A stretch of 64,000 nucleotides of DNA from Loktanella sp. 5RATIMAR09 (GCF_001419985.1 NZ_LJAL01000004.1:124001-188000); one strand, 5' to 3'; shown: positions 27,644 through 36,728, counted from the first letter of the stretch. A program made the numbers and translations. The notes: generated by a model not told the origin, from the letters alone.

Positions 27644-28947
27644 ACCAAAACACCTTTCAGGGAATTCGGACTGTCCTCGATAATCCGCACCGCGCGCACC
27701 TGCCCCAGCACATCTACGGGCGCATCGGCATAAACCGCATGCAGATATTCGGACTTGCCAATCATCTGGCCCGCTTCACGCCCCGCCTTTTCAAACAGGA
27801 CCTTTACCTCACGCCCCACCATTGCGGCCTGTGTCGCCTGCTGTTGTTCGCGCAAGAGCGCCTGTAGCCGCTGCAAACGGTCATGCATCACATCCTCGGG
27901 CAACTGCGGCTTTTCAGCGGCGGGCGTGCCGGGGCGAGTGGAGTATTTGAACGAATACGCCTGCCCGTAATGCACATCGCGCACCAGCTGCATGGTGTCT
28001 TCAAAATCCTGCTCTGTCTCGCCCGGGAACCCCACAATGAAATCCCCCGACAACAGCAGGTCCGGCCGCGCCGCGCGAATACGTTCAATCAAGCGCAGAT
28101 AGCCCGCAGCCGTATGTTTGCGGTTCATCGCCTTCAAAATCCGGTCAGAGCCGGACTGCACCGGCAAATGCAGATACGGCATCAGCTTGTCGCAGGTACC
28201 ATGCGCGTCAATGAGTGCCTCATCCATGTCGTTGGGGTGGGATGTGGTAAAGCGGATCCGTTCCAACCCATCGACCTTGTCCAATTCCCAGATCAGCCCC
28301 GCAAGACCGCCCTCATGCCCGTGATAGGCATTCACATTCTGGCCCAAGAGCGTGATCTCCTTCACACCACTTTCCACCAGTTCCTGCGCTTCGCGGATAA
28401 TCCGGTCCGCCGGGCGCGACACCTCGGCGCCGCGCGTGTAGGGCACAACACAAAAAGCGCAAAACTTGTCGCAACCCTCTTGGACGGTCAAAAACGCCGT
28501 CGGGCCGCGCTTGGCCTTGGAGCGTGCTTTCAACGTATCAAACTTGTCATCGTCGGGGAAATCTGTGTCGAGCGCCTTGGCCCCCGCCTGCACCGCCTCT
28601 TCCATCGCAGGCAAGCGATGGTAACTTTGCGGGCCCACCACCAGATCGACCATCGGCTGGCGGCGGATGATTTCCTCACCCTCGGCCTGCGCGACGCACC
28701 CCGCCACACCGATCTTCAAATCGGGGTTTGCGGTCTTCAGCCCCTTAAAGCGGCCCAACTCGGAATAAACCTTTTCGGCGGCCTTTTCGCGAATGTGGCA
28801 GGTGTTGAGCAGAATCATATCCGCATCATCCGGCGTGGTGGTTTCCACATAGCCCTTGCCGCCCAGCGCCTCGGCCATGCGTTCGCTGTCATAGACGTTC
28901 ATCTGACAACCATAGGTCTTGATATAAAGCTTCTTTGGCGCGGACAT
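27640..28947 (-). CDS. miaB: tRNA-2-methylthio-N6-dimethylallyladenosine synthase
   Basis: A 435-residue radical SAM methylthiotransferase that modifies A37 of tRNAs reading UNN codons. The N-terminal domain has three cluster-binding Cys ([34 protein letters not shown]); the radical SAM motif is [15 protein letters not shown]; a TRAM domain ends it ([17 protein letters not shown] onwards). The start ATG 28947 ([14 protein letters not shown]) was chosen because the 74 further codons upstream show no similarity. Confidence 0.96.
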   Translation of the reverse strand: MSAPKKLYIKTYGCQMNVYDSERMAEALGGKGYVETTTPDDADMILLNTCHIREKAAEKVYSELGRFKGLKTANPDLKIGVAGCVAQAEGEEIIRRQPMVDLVVGPQSYHRLPAMEEAVQAGAKALDTDFPDDDKFDTLKARSKAKRGPTAFLTVQEGCDKFCAFCVVPYTRGAEVSRPADRIIREAQELVESGVKEITLLGQNVNAYHGHEGGLAGLIWELDKVDGLERIRFTTSHPNDMDEALIDAHGTCDKLMPYLHLPVQSGSDRILKAMNRKHTAAGYLRLIERIRAARPDLLLSGDFIVGFPGETEQDFEDTMQLVRDVHYGQAYSFKYSTRPGTPAAEKPQLPEDVMHDRLQRLQALLREQQQATQAAMVGREVKVLFEKAGREAGQMIGKSEYLHAVYADAPVDVLGQVRAVRIIEDSPNSLKGVLV

Positions 28948-29060
28948 GGGGGCTGCTCCCGGGTTAGGATAACTCGGGCCTTCTAACGACTTGGCGGAAT
29001 GCTTGCAATGCGGCCCGATATCACCGAGTTTGCACCCTGCCTTTCGACGAAACGAGTTAG

Positions 29061-29924
29061 ATGCACTATCATTCCCTTTCCGCACTCGCAGGCGAACTTC
29101 GGCGCACCCCATCCAAGGGGCCTGTGGCCTTGATCCTGATCGAGGACGATGTGGCGGTTGCGCGCACAATTACCCATCACGCGAACGCAGGTTTTGCCCG
29201 CACCCTCGTCTTTTGTGCCCCCGAGCAGACTTTGCCAACCGACCTACCCGAGACCGTTGACCGCGTTGATGTTGACGTCAGCGCCGAGGACGCCTTGCAG
29301 GTCATCGTCAATACGATGATCAAAGTGCTGCCGGACCAGTGGCTCTATTATTGCTATAATGCGGAGTATCTTTTCTACCCGTTTTGCGAGACACGCAGCG
29401 TTGGCGAGATGCTGACGTTCATGGGCGAGGAACGGCGCGACACGGTGATGAGTGCGATTGTCGATCTCTATGCCAAAGACCTGACGGCCCATCCGGACGG
29501 TGTTGATCACGACGGCGCCCATTTCGACAAATCCGGCTACTATGCGCTCGCTCGCGCAGATGATGATGGCGAAACACTCGAGCGGCAGGTTAATGTCTTT
29601 GGCGGGCTGCGATGGCGGTTCGAAGAGCATATCCCGAAACTGCGCCAACGGACCGACAGGATTTCATTTTTCCGTGCGCAGCCCGGTCTGGAAATGCAGG
29701 CGGACCGGGGGTTCAATATCGCCGAGTACAACACCTATTCCTGCCCTTGGCACAACAACCTGTCTGCGGCGATCGGATCGTTCCGGACGGCCAAGGCACT
29801 CAGGCGCAACCCCGGCAGCCGTTCAGCCATCACAACGTTTCACTGGCCTCAATCCGAGCGCTTCAACTGGCATTCACAACAGCTTCTGGATTTGGGGCTG
29901 ATGGAACCGGGGCAATGGTTCTAA
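29061..29924 (+). CDS. Conserved roseobacter protein, possible glycosyltransferase
   Basis: A 287-residue soluble protein. It opens with a Rossmann-like strand and acidic turn ([20 protein letters not shown]) followed by [11 protein letters not shown]; later pieces are [40 protein letters not shown] and [19 protein letters not shown] recall similar roseobacter proteins annotated as family 2-like glycosyltransferases, but no DxD pair is obvious to me, so the activity is open. It stands alone, divergent from miaB; its last 62 bases overlap the convergent transposase relative. No clear ribosome site precedes the ATG. Confidence 0.6.
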   Translation: MHYHSLSALAGELRRTPSKGPVALILIEDDVAVARTITHHANAGFARTLVFCAPEQTLPTDLPETVDRVDVDVSAEDALQVIVNTMIKVLPDQWLYYCYNAEYLFYPFCETRSVGEMLTFMGEERRDTVMSAIVDLYAKDLTAHPDGVDHDGAHFDKSGYYALARADDDGETLERQVNVFGGLRWRFEEHIPKLRQRTDRISFFRAQPGLEMQADRGFNIAEYNTYSCPWHNNLSAAIGSFRTAKALRRNPGSRSAITTFHWPQSERFNWHSQQLLDLGLMEPGQWF

Positions 29925-30393
29925 GCTGCTTCTTTGGATGATGCAGTGATGAATAAGGCCAATCGCTTGCTTTTTTGACCAAACCGGCATGGATTGGCGC
30001 TGACCGGATCAAGTGCATATGCAGTGCGAAATCGTCCGCGTCGCGGATCAAATGCTCCCAGAACCTGCGCTGCCAAATACCCTTTTTGCCACGCTTGCGG
30101 TGGCTCTCTGGAATATGGGCTGGGGCGGGTATATGGCGTGAAAAACTTGATTTGATCAAACGCCAGCGTTTGGAAAAATCGGCGTCCCCGTCCGGCAAAG
30201 TCCAGATCATGTGCAGCTTGTTGGGAAGGATCACCGCCGCATCAATTTCAAACGGCCAGCGTTTGCAGCACAGCCGCGTGGCGTCCCGCAACAGGTCAAT
30301 CTGCGACACCAGAAGGTCTGCACGCTGATCCTGCAAACGAAGCGTAAAGAAATAGGTGCCACCGGGCACACGCAGACGACGGTAATTTGACAT
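29863..30393 (-). CDS. REP-associated tyrosine transposase (RAYT) relative, catalytic residues lost
   Basis: A 176-residue Y1/IS200-like protein of the RAYT group: MSNYRRLRVPGGTYFFTL, then IWTLPDGDADFSKRWRLIKS, GIWQRRFWEHLIRDADDF and ASDWPYSSLHH are diagnostic. The HUH motif, normally H-x-H (DHLH), reads NKLH: Lys59-Leu60-His61. The nucleophile Tyr, expected in Y-x-x-N-P context, is Leu128 (HLIRSAP) and the Asn is Ala132. After residue 155 the frame runs antisense into the neighbouring gene, so the C-terminus is also lost. A REP palindrome lies 51 bases upstream. It is either a decaying copy or a non-catalytic DNA-binding relic. Confidence 0.82.
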   Translation of the reverse strand: MSNYRRLRVPGGTYFFTLRLQDQRADLLVSQIDLLRDATRLCCKRWPFEIDAAVILPNKLHMIWTLPDGDADFSKRWRLIKSSFSRHIPAPAHIPESHRKRGKKGIWQRRFWEHLIRDADDFALHMHLIRSAPIHAGLVKKASDWPYSSLHHPKKQLRTIAPVPSAPNPEAVVNAS

Positions 30394-30443
30394 GACATCA
30401 ACGTCGCGCAGCAAGGTTAATTAATTATGAAGCTGTGCAGAAT

Positions 30444-30469
30444 GTAAGGTGGATCAAGATCCACCTTAC
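30444..30469. repeat. REP-like palindrome between irrA and the RAYT relative
   Basis: GTAAGGTGGATC-aa-GATCCACCTTAC, perfect 12-bp arms, three bases after the irrA stop. The 5' flank (GTGCAGAAT before GTAAGG) resembles the flank of the unit at 21157 (GTGCAAACT), so the repeat unit extends beyond the stem. Confidence 0.9.
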
Positions 30470-30472
30470 CCG

Positions 30473-30889
30473 TCACTTCCGGCGCAACCGGATGACAACA
30501 TCCACTGACGCAATTTCGGCCCCTGCAGGTGCATCGGGCAAGTTGCGGATTTCCAACTCTTCCGCAGGCGCATCTGTCAAGGTCGCGCTGTCTTCCCAAT
30601 AAAAATGGGGATGGTCGGTCATATTGGTGTCAAAATAACTTTTCGAACCATCGACCGTGATTTCGCGCACCAAGCCTGCGTCACAAAAAGCGCGCAGCGT
30701 GTTGTATACAGTCGCCAGCGATACTTTCTCGTCCGCATCAGAGGCTGCTTCAAACAGGCTCTCGGCCGTCACATGGCGGTCCTGCCCGTCGCCCACAAGC
30801 AAAGACGCCAAGGTCACGCGTTGCCGGGTCGGACGAAGCCCCGCTCCGGCCAACCAGTTTGTGCTGCGCTGTGTCGCTATATCTGACAT
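30473..30889 (-). CDS. irrA: Iron response regulator Irr (Fur family)
   Basis: A 138-residue Fur-family winged-helix repressor. GLRPTRQRVTLASLLVGDGQ begins the DNA-binding domain, with recognition helix VSLATVYNTLRAFCDAGLVR; the metal/haem region is MTDHPHFYWEDSATL. The length and the divergent position from fabA match Rhodobacterales Irr, which in alphaproteobacteria senses haem availability and represses haem and iron-using genes when iron is low. No Cys-Pro haem motif (as in Bradyrhizobium) is present. A candidate iron box and promoter lie directly upstream. Confidence 0.92.
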   Translation of the reverse strand: MSDIATQRSTNWLAGAGLRPTRQRVTLASLLVGDGQDRHVTAESLFEAASDADEKVSLATVYNTLRAFCDAGLVREITVDGSKSYFDTNMTDHPHFYWEDSATLTDAPAEELEIRNLPDAPAGAEIASVDVVIRLRRK

Positions 30890-30901
30890 GATCGTCCTTT
30901 A

Positions 30902-30916
30902 TGACAATTATTCTCA
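30902..30916. promoter_or_regulatory. Candidate Iron-Rhodo box (TGA-N9-TCA) upstream of irrA
   Basis: TGACAATTATTCTCA fits TGA-N9-TCA, the consensus proposed for RirA-type iron control in Rhodobacterales. It directly abuts the predicted irrA -10 hexamer, 13 bases before the ATG, so a bound repressor would block irrA. It also lies about 120 bases upstream of fabA. Confidence 0.6.
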
Positions 30917-30946
30917 ACTATATGGGAAGAATATCCCCCGGATCAA
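30917..30946 (-). promoter_or_regulatory. Predicted promoter of irrA
   Basis: On the minus strand TTGATC (30946-30941), 18 bases, TATAGT (30922-30917), leading straight into the iron box. By eye; spacing is one base over optimal. Confidence 0.5.
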
Positions 30947-31038
30947 ATGAAAACCGTCAGAAAAGCGCAGACTTGCTCTCATAAACCGCTGAGTGATAGA
31001 GGTCTTTCGACGCAGTAAAGAAGAACGAGACCAAAGAC

Positions 31039-31548
31039 ATGGCCGATTACCCAACTTTTTTCGACAAAGACGCCTTGCTGGCTTGCGCCAGAGGAGAGCT
31101 TTTTGGCGAAGGCAATGCCCAGCTTCCGGCACCTCCGATGTTGATGATGGACCGGATCACCGAAATATCGGGCGATGCTGGCGCACATGGCAAAGGCCAT
31201 GTTGTCGCCGAATTCGATATCACGCCTGACTTGTGGTTCTTTGACTGCCACTTCCCCGGAAACCCGATCATGCCGGGCTGCCTCGGGCTTGACGGTCTGT
31301 GGCAATTGACCGGTTTCAATCTTGGCTGGCGCGGCTGGCTGGGGCGCGGTTACGCACTTGGTGTGGGCGAGGTCAAGCTGACCGGCATGGTCCGCCCTGA
31401 CCGCAAGATGCTGACATATAAGGTGGATTTCACCAAAGCCATCCAGACCCGCCGCCTGACAATGGGTGTCGCCAACGGGATTGTTGAGGCTGACGGCGAG
31501 GTCATCTATCAAGTCACCGACATGAAAGTCGCCCTGTCTGAAAGCTAG
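31039..31548 (+). CDS. fabA: 3-hydroxydecanoyl-ACP dehydratase/isomerase
   Basis: A 169-residue hot-dog-fold enzyme that dehydrates 3-hydroxydecanoyl-ACP and isomerises the product to cis-3-decenoyl-ACP, the branch point to unsaturated fatty acids. The active-site His71 lies in [20 protein letters not shown]; the acidic partner follows in that helix. The length is normal (E. coli 172). First gene of fabA-fabB-fabI, divergent from irrA. Confidence 0.97.
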   Translation: MADYPTFFDKDALLACARGELFGEGNAQLPAPPMLMMDRITEISGDAGAHGKGHVVAEFDITPDLWFFDCHFPGNPIMPGCLGLDGLWQLTGFNLGWRGWLGRGYALGVGEVKLTGMVRPDRKMLTYKVDFTKAIQTRRLTMGVANGIVEADGEVIYQVTDMKVALSES

Positions 31549-31600
31549 TGCGAGAGCCAAGCCCTTGCACATCCATCACCGTTCAAAAGGAGAGGTGCCC

Positions 31601-32830
31601 ATGCGCCGTGTTGTTATCACAGGTCTCGGGATCGTATCACCGATCGGAAACAATGCCGAAGAAGTGCTTGCCGCACTCAAGGCCGGAAAATCCGGGATCG
31701 AGGCATCGCCCGAGATGGCCGAACACGGTTTCCGCAGCCAGATCGCGGGTACTCTCAAGATCGACATTACCGACCATGTCGACAAGCGTACTCTGCGCTT
31801 CATGGGTCCGGGTGCGGCCTATGCGCACATCGCAATGGGACAAGCGATTTTTGACGCCGGATTGACCGAAGAACAGGTCGTCAACCCGATGACGGGTCTG
31901 ATTGCAGGTTCGGGTGGCCCTTCGACGTCCGCCATTCTGGCAGCGCATGAAGTTGTCAAATCGACAGGTGCCACCAAACGCATCGGGCCTTTCGCCGTGC
32001 CAAAGGCCATGTCCTCGACAGTCAGCGCGAACCTTGCGACGGCTTACAAAATCAAGGGCATGAACTTTTCCATCACCTCTGCCTGCTCCACATCGCTGCA
32101 CTGTATCGGCATGGCCGCCCAGCAGGTGGCACTCGGCACGCAGGACATCATGTTCGCAGGCGGCGGAGAAGAGCTCGACTGGACGCTGTCCTGCCTCTTT
32201 GACGCGATGGGCGCGATGTCTTCGAAATACAACGACACCCCCGAACGCGCCAGCCGCGCCTTTGATGCGGACCGCGACGGTTTCGTGATCGCGGGCGGCG
32301 GTGCCATGGTCGTGCTCGAAACGCTGGAAAGCGCACAGGCACGCGGTGCGAAAATTTACGCCGAAGTGACCGGCTTTGCCGCAACATCGGACGGCGCCGA
32401 TATGGTGGCCCCTTCGGGCGAAGGCGGCGAACGCGCGATGCGCGGCGCATTGGTCACCCTGCCCGAGGACCGCAAAGTCAGCTACATCAACGCGCATGGG
32501 ACATCGACCCCTGTGGGCGACGTCGGCGAAGTCGAGGCCGTGCGCCGCGTCTTTGGCAAAGGGACGACGCCACCGATCAGCTCGACCAAATCCATGACCG
32601 GCCACAGCCAAGGGGCTACAGGCGCGCAAGAGGCCGTCTATTGTCTGTTGATGCTTGAACACGACTTTATCGCGCCGTCGATCAACGTTGAAAATCTGGA
32701 CCCTGCGCTGGACCCTGCCGAAATCGCCACGACGCTCGTGGAAAACGCAGGCCTCGACACAGTAATGACCAATTCTTTCGGGTTTGGCGGCACCAACGGG
32801 TCGATGCTGCTTTCCAAATTCAAAGGATAG
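31601..32830 (+). CDS. fabB: 3-oxoacyl-ACP synthase I
   Basis: A 409-residue condensing enzyme elongating the unsaturated acyl chain made by FabA. The nucleophile Cys162 is in ITSACSTSLHCIG, the two His in NAHGTSTPVGD and MTGHSQGATG, and the C-terminal loop GFGGTNGSMLL is typical. AAAAGGAGAG precedes the ATG at 31601. Overlap with the fatty-acid operon pattern fabA-fabB-fabI is conserved in Rhodobacterales. Confidence 0.97.
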   Translation: MRRVVITGLGIVSPIGNNAEEVLAALKAGKSGIEASPEMAEHGFRSQIAGTLKIDITDHVDKRTLRFMGPGAAYAHIAMGQAIFDAGLTEEQVVNPMTGLIAGSGGPSTSAILAAHEVVKSTGATKRIGPFAVPKAMSSTVSANLATAYKIKGMNFSITSACSTSLHCIGMAAQQVALGTQDIMFAGGGEELDWTLSCLFDAMGAMSSKYNDTPERASRAFDADRDGFVIAGGGAMVVLETLESAQARGAKIYAEVTGFAATSDGADMVAPSGEGGERAMRGALVTLPEDRKVSYINAHGTSTPVGDVGEVEAVRRVFGKGTTPPISSTKSMTGHSQGATGAQEAVYCLLMLEHDFIAPSINVENLDPALDPAEIATTLVENAGLDTVMTNSFGFGGTNGSMLLSKFKG

Positions 32831-32834
32831 GCCA

Positions 32835-33623
32835 ATGACAATTTCCATGCAGGGCAAACGCGGGCTGATCATGGGCGTGGCGAACGAGCGTTCAATCGCC
32901 TGGGGCATCGCCAAAGCCATGGCCGACGCAGGTGCCGAACTTGCCTTTACCTATCAGGGCGAGGCGTTTGGCAAACGGCTTGAACCGCTTGCGGCCTCTG
33001 TCGGGTCCGGCATCATGGTCGATGTGGACGTGAACGACGACACCAGCATGGACTTGGCCTTCCAGACACTGAAAGACCGCTGGGGGACACTCGATTTCGT
33101 GGTCCACGCGATTGCCTTTTCCGACAAAAACGAACTGACAGGGCGCTTCATCAATACCAGCCGCGAGAACTTCAAAAACTCGCTGGCGATTTCGTGCTAT
33201 TCCTTCATCGACGTGGCCAATCGCGCCTCCCAAATGATGCCAAACGGGGGCACATTGCTGACGCTGACCTATCAAGGGTCCAACAAGGTCACACCGTTCT
33301 ACAACGTCATGGGTGTGGCGAAAGCAGCCCTTGAGTCCGCGACACGCTACCTTGCCAACGACCTTGGCCCCCAAGGGATCCGTGTCAACGCCATCAGCCC
33401 CGGCCCGATGAAAACGCTTGCCGGTGCGGCCATCGGCGGCGCGCGCAAGACCTATAAACACGCCGATATGAACGCCCCCCTGCGCAGCAACGCGACGCTT
33501 GAGGCGGTGGGCGGCACGGCCGTCTACCTCGCCTCTGATGCGGGTGCCTGCACCACAGGCGAGATCATTCGTGTGGACGGAGGCTATCACGTCTTGGGGA
33601 TGCCGCAGGCGGATAATCTGTAA
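32835..33623 (+). CDS. fabI: Enoyl-ACP reductase (NADH)
   Basis: A 262-residue short-chain dehydrogenase family enzyme for the last step of each elongation cycle. GKRGLIMGVANERSIAWGIA is the cofactor loop with the FabI-specific form; the catalytic Tyr-x6-Lys is in FYNVMGVAKAALESATRYLA. It starts 4 bases after the fabB stop with AAAGGA. Triclosan-type inhibitors act on this family. Last gene of the operon. Confidence 0.96.
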   Translation: MTISMQGKRGLIMGVANERSIAWGIAKAMADAGAELAFTYQGEAFGKRLEPLAASVGSGIMVDVDVNDDTSMDLAFQTLKDRWGTLDFVVHAIAFSDKNELTGRFINTSRENFKNSLAISCYSFIDVANRASQMMPNGGTLLTLTYQGSNKVTPFYNVMGVAKAALESATRYLANDLGPQGIRVNAISPGPMKTLAGAAIGGARKTYKHADMNAPLRSNATLEAVGGTAVYLASDAGACTTGEIIRVDGGYHVLGMPQADNL

Positions 33624-33971
33624 ACACCACACCCTGTTTTGAACGCATCCGCCTGCACGTGCTTTGCACCGTCGGGCGGCATGCATAAGGGCGGTCATCT
33701 GCTAGAATAGGCTGACTGGCTGCTTTGCGGGCGCATGCTCCGCTTTGCTCAGGCAGCTATTGTGACAGAGCAACTATTCGCACGCGCCGCACGTTCAAGG
33801 TTTTGATGCGGCGCAAGCCGCAAAAACCGTTCAGAGCAGAGACCGCACCGCAGCAGCAGCAAAATCACAAAGGCACGTCGCTGGCGGTTACCTTTGGCCT
33901 TTCTTTCTTCACCCAAGTCATGCGCATAGGCGGATTTGTTGAAAACGAGAGCAGCGTTCCGTGTCGGCGGG
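33624..33971. other. Intergenic region between fabI and the thiamine operon end
   Basis: About 350 bases without a supported gene. It contains an imperfect hairpin at 33797-33826 (GGTTTT-ga-TGCGGC, loop GCAA, GCCGCA-AAAACC), which could be a transcript end or a repeat unit, and a weaker stem CAAAGG...CCTTTG near 33869-33898. Frames in it give only Arg-rich nonsense. Confidence 0.4.
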
Positions 33972-34715
33972 TTAAGACCCCTCCGGCCGGTCCAGTGTTT
34001 TTTCGCAAAGTTTATTCACAGCCGCGTGCAGCAGGATCGTCAGAACCGCGAGCACGATCAGGGCAGCAAACATCAGATCGGTTTTGGCGCGCCCGTTGGC
34101 CAAAAGCATGAGATATCCCAAGCCCTTTGAGGCCCCGACCCATTCGCCGATGATCGCACCGATGGGCGCATAGACCGCAGCCAAGCGCAGCCCCGAAGCA
34201 AAGCCCGGCAAGGCTGCGGGCACGCGGATATGCCACATAATGCGGGCGGGACTTGCGCCCATCACCTTGGCCAGGCCGATCCAGTCACGGTTTGTGCGCA
34301 TAAGGGCGTCAAAAAACGACGACGTCACAGGGAAATAGATGATGATAAGCGCCATGGTGATCTTGGACCAAAGGCCGAAGCCCAGCCAAAGGGTCAAGAT
34401 AGGTGCCAGCGCAAACACTGGCACCGCTTGGCTGAACAGCAAAATGGGGCGCACCAGCGCACGTGCGGTTGGCGATGCAACCAGCCCAACGGCCGACACA
34501 AACCCGAGTGCGGCACCCAGGACAAGGCCGATAAGGACTTCGGCGATCGTGATCAACGCATGCTCTGCCAAAAGTGCGCGGCTTTCCCAGATTGTCTGCC
34601 CCACCAGCACAGGGGGCGGCAGGATGAAGCGGGCGACACCTGTGGTCCAGATCACTGTTTGCCAGAGCAGCAATATAAGACATGTCGCTGCTATGCCTGC
34701 CCGCCAACCGCTCAT
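33972..34715 (-). CDS. thiX: ABC transporter permease for thiamine precursor (ThiX)
   Basis: A 247-residue binding-protein-dependent permease with about six helices. The EAA loop appears as LAKVMGASPARIMWHIRVPAALPGF-like sequence around residue 155-180, facing the ATPase. It belongs to the nitrate/sulfonate/taurine-type group used by ThiXYZ for formylamino- or hydroxymethylpyrimidine. Its ATG overlaps the stop of the TenA gene upstream. It is the last gene of the thiamine operon. Confidence 0.88.
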   Translation of the reverse strand: MSGWRAGIAATCLILLLWQTVIWTTGVARFILPPPVLVGQTIWESRALLAEHALITIAEVLIGLVLGAALGFVSAVGLVASPTARALVRPILLFSQAVPVFALAPILTLWLGFGLWSKITMALIIIYFPVTSSFFDALMRTNRDWIGLAKVMGASPARIMWHIRVPAALPGFASGLRLAAVYAPIGAIIGEWVGASKGLGYLMLLANGRAKTDLMFAALIVLAVLTILLHAAVNKLCEKTLDRPEGS

Positions 34716-35365
34716 CGTGCGACCGCAAAGCCAACCCAGGAGGCGTCAAAGAAAGCGCGTTCCAAACGTACCGCTTCAGTGAAGGTCGCAGTGACGTCTT
34801 TGCGGGTGTCTTCGTCCAGCGTGTCCCAAACCGTATCCAGTTGATCGCGCAAATACGCGACCACTTGTGCAAAACCATCGCCTGCGTGCAGGGTTATCCA
34901 CTCACCCAGCCAGAATGGCAGATCATCTGCTCTGTCTTCGAACGGGGCGGCCCAATCAAGGTAAATCCATTCCGCAACCACGAGAACCGACAGCATAATC
35001 TCGTAGCGCCCCGAGCGGCGGGCGTGATCCATCAGCTTTTGAAACGCGATTGTCTCGGGCGCTGCTGGCGCGGTCGGCGGCACCTCAAGCGCATGAAGAG
35101 CGCGCAGAAAATAGGTGTTTTCGGGCCCACAGACCAAACCCAGAAATCGCGCGCCGGGCACGGCATCGGCCAATGTCGGCGCATGGGCCACGGCAGAAGC
35201 CAAAAGCCGTACAAACCCCTCGATGAACTGGTAGTCCTGCTGCAGATACCCCGCCATCTTGTCCCGACTTAGGGTCCCATCAGCCAGGGCATTGGTGAAC
35301 GGGTGATGTGTCGCGGCGTGCCAGTCATCAGCGACAAGCGATTGCAAGTGGTGTGTGGCGCTCAT
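34712..35365 (-). CDS. TenA-like protein, TenA_E type (no active-site Cys)
   Basis: A 217-residue all-helical TenA/thiaminase II fold protein (GYLQQDYQFIEGFVRLLASA, VLVVAEWIYLDWAAPF). The Cys that is the nucleophile in classical TenA is absent; instead Glu132 in AEWIYLDWA is the conserved acid of the TenA_E subgroup, which in plants hydrolyses amino- and formylamino-pyrimidine. It sits between the ATPase and permease genes with four-base overlaps on both sides. The operon thus has one TenA of each kind. Confidence 0.85.
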   Translation of the reverse strand: MSATHHLQSLVADDWHAATHHPFTNALADGTLSRDKMAGYLQQDYQFIEGFVRLLASAVAHAPTLADAVPGARFLGLVCGPENTYFLRALHALEVPPTAPAAPETIAFQKLMDHARRSGRYEIMLSVLVVAEWIYLDWAAPFEDRADDLPFWLGEWITLHAGDGFAQVVAYLRDQLDTVWDTLDEDTRKDVTATFTEAVRLERAFFDASWVGFAVAR

Positions 35366-36063
35366 GTGGGTCTCCGAAGTCGATCAAACAGGTCTTTTTG
35401 CGTGCGCAACACATCTGGTGCGTTGATGTCGCGCGGGATGGGGGTGCGTGGGGCGGCAATTTCGACAGTTCCCGTTGGGGTCATAATCAGAATTTTCTGG
35501 CCCAATCGCGCGGCCTCACTCGGGTCATGGGTCACCAGCAGGACTGTGCGCCCGGTCAACAGCTTTGTTGTCAGGTCCTGCATTTGTGCCCGCGTCAGCG
35601 CATCGAGCGCCGAGAACGGTTCATCCAGCAACACAACGGCGCGGTCTTCCATCAAAGTGCGCGCCAAGGCGACGCGTTGGCGTTGGCCACCCGACAGCGC
35701 GAGGGGCAGTTTGTCGGCATGATCCGCCAAGCCCACTTGCGCCAGCCTGTCGCGGGCAAGTACCCGGTCGAGACGTTCGCCGCGCAGCCTCGCGCCAAGC
35801 ATGACGTTGTCCAAAACGCTGAGCCACGGCATCAACAAGTCCTGCTGGGCCATCATGGCGACGCGACCGGGATCGCTGAGGGTGCCGTCAAATGTAACGC
35901 CTTCGGCGAGACCCGCAAAGAGGCGCAGTACCGTGGATTTACCGACGCCACTTGCCCCCAACAGACATGTCCAGCTGTGCGGCGTCAGAACCAAATCGAG
36001 CTGCGAAAAGATCGGCGTGCCGTTGATTGCCGCCGACCCTGCCATTCGCAGGGGCCGGTTCAC
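35362..36063 (-). CDS. thiZ: ABC transporter ATP-binding protein for thiamine precursor (ThiZ)
   Basis: A 233-residue ATPase. Walker A GASGVGKST, Q-loop MMAQQDLLMPWLSVLDNV, signature LSGGQRQRVALART, Walker B VVLLDEPFSALD and the switch His in LLVTHDPSEAARL are all intact. The start GTG at 36063 overlaps the stop of tenA as GTGA; a slightly longer ATG start at 36084 is possible. It energises uptake with the ThiX permease and ThiY binding protein. Confidence 0.9.
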   Translation of the reverse strand: MNRPLRMAGSAAINGTPIFSQLDLVLTPHSWTCLLGASGVGKSTVLRLFAGLAEGVTFDGTLSDPGRVAMMAQQDLLMPWLSVLDNVMLGARLRGERLDRVLARDRLAQVGLADHADKLPLALSGGQRQRVALARTLMEDRAVVLLDEPFSALDALTRAQMQDLTTKLLTGRTVLLVTHDPSEAARLGQKILIMTPTGTVEIAAPRTPIPRDINAPDVLRTQKDLFDRLRRPT

Positions 36064-36728
36064 GGATCGAGCCCCATATTCCAAAACCCGACCTCAAGCT
36101 GTGTCGCCACCCTGAACCGCGCTTGAAGACTGGCCCAACGGGGGCTGGCCGATGCGTTATCGCCAATGCGTCGCGCCACTGCCTCATCAATCAGCAAGCC
36201 CACATCGTCGCAGACCTGCTGGTACGCGGCGCTGGCATAGGTGTTGATCCATTCGGCGTAGGTGTCTGACGTCTTTGTGGCGGCCAAATGGGTGCCAATA
36301 TCACCGTACCCCAAGACACACGGGGCCAGGGCGGCCAGCAAATCCAACAGGTCACCCGAATGCCCTGCATCCAGGACATAGCGCGTGTAGGCCAGGTTTT
36401 CTTGCCGTTCCTGCGTCGCAAAGAGCGTTGCCTCATCAATGCCGGCCCGAGCGCAGGTTTTGATATGCAGGGCGATTTCCTCGTTGATCAACCCGTTCAC
36501 CGTCCCAGCGGCCAAGCGCATTTCCGCGACCGTATCCGCCTTGGTGATTGCCAAAGCCCAAGCGCGGGAAAAGTGGATCAGAAAGACGTAATCCTGTTTC
36601 AGATAATGCAGGAAGGCGGCGTGCGGCAGCGTGCCGTCGCCCAAACCCGCTACAAACTTATGACGGGTATAGGCGGGCCAGGCGGGGGTGTTATCCCGCC
36701 AAGCCGCGAAAGTGTTGCCGTAGGTCAT
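36060..36728 (-). CDS. tenA: Thiaminase II / aminopyrimidine aminohydrolase (TenA_C type)
   Basis: A 222-residue TenA that hydrolyses aminomethylpyrimidine to hydroxymethylpyrimidine (HMP), salvaging degraded thiamine. The nucleophile is Cys137 (AALAPCVLGYGDIG); HYLKQDYVFLIHFSRAWALA and INEEIALH carry other conserved residues. The ATG overlaps the stop of the binding-protein gene (36725-36728). Its products feed ThiD at the head of the same operon. Confidence 0.92.
   Translation of the reverse strand: MTYGNTFAAWRDNTPAWPAYTRHKFVAGLGDGTLPHAAFLHYLKQDYVFLIHFSRAWALAITKADTVAEMRLAAGTVNGLINEEIALHIKTCARAGIDEATLFATQERQENLAYTRYVLDAGHSGDLLDLLAALAPCVLGYGDIGTHLAATKTSDTYAEWINTYASAAYQQVCDDVGLLIDEAVARRIGDNASASPRWASLQARFRVATQLEVGFWNMGLDP

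Noticed and set aside
29863-30393. Active IS200-like insertion sequence
   Set aside because: Both catalytic motifs are replaced, the C-terminus is lost and no element ends were seen.
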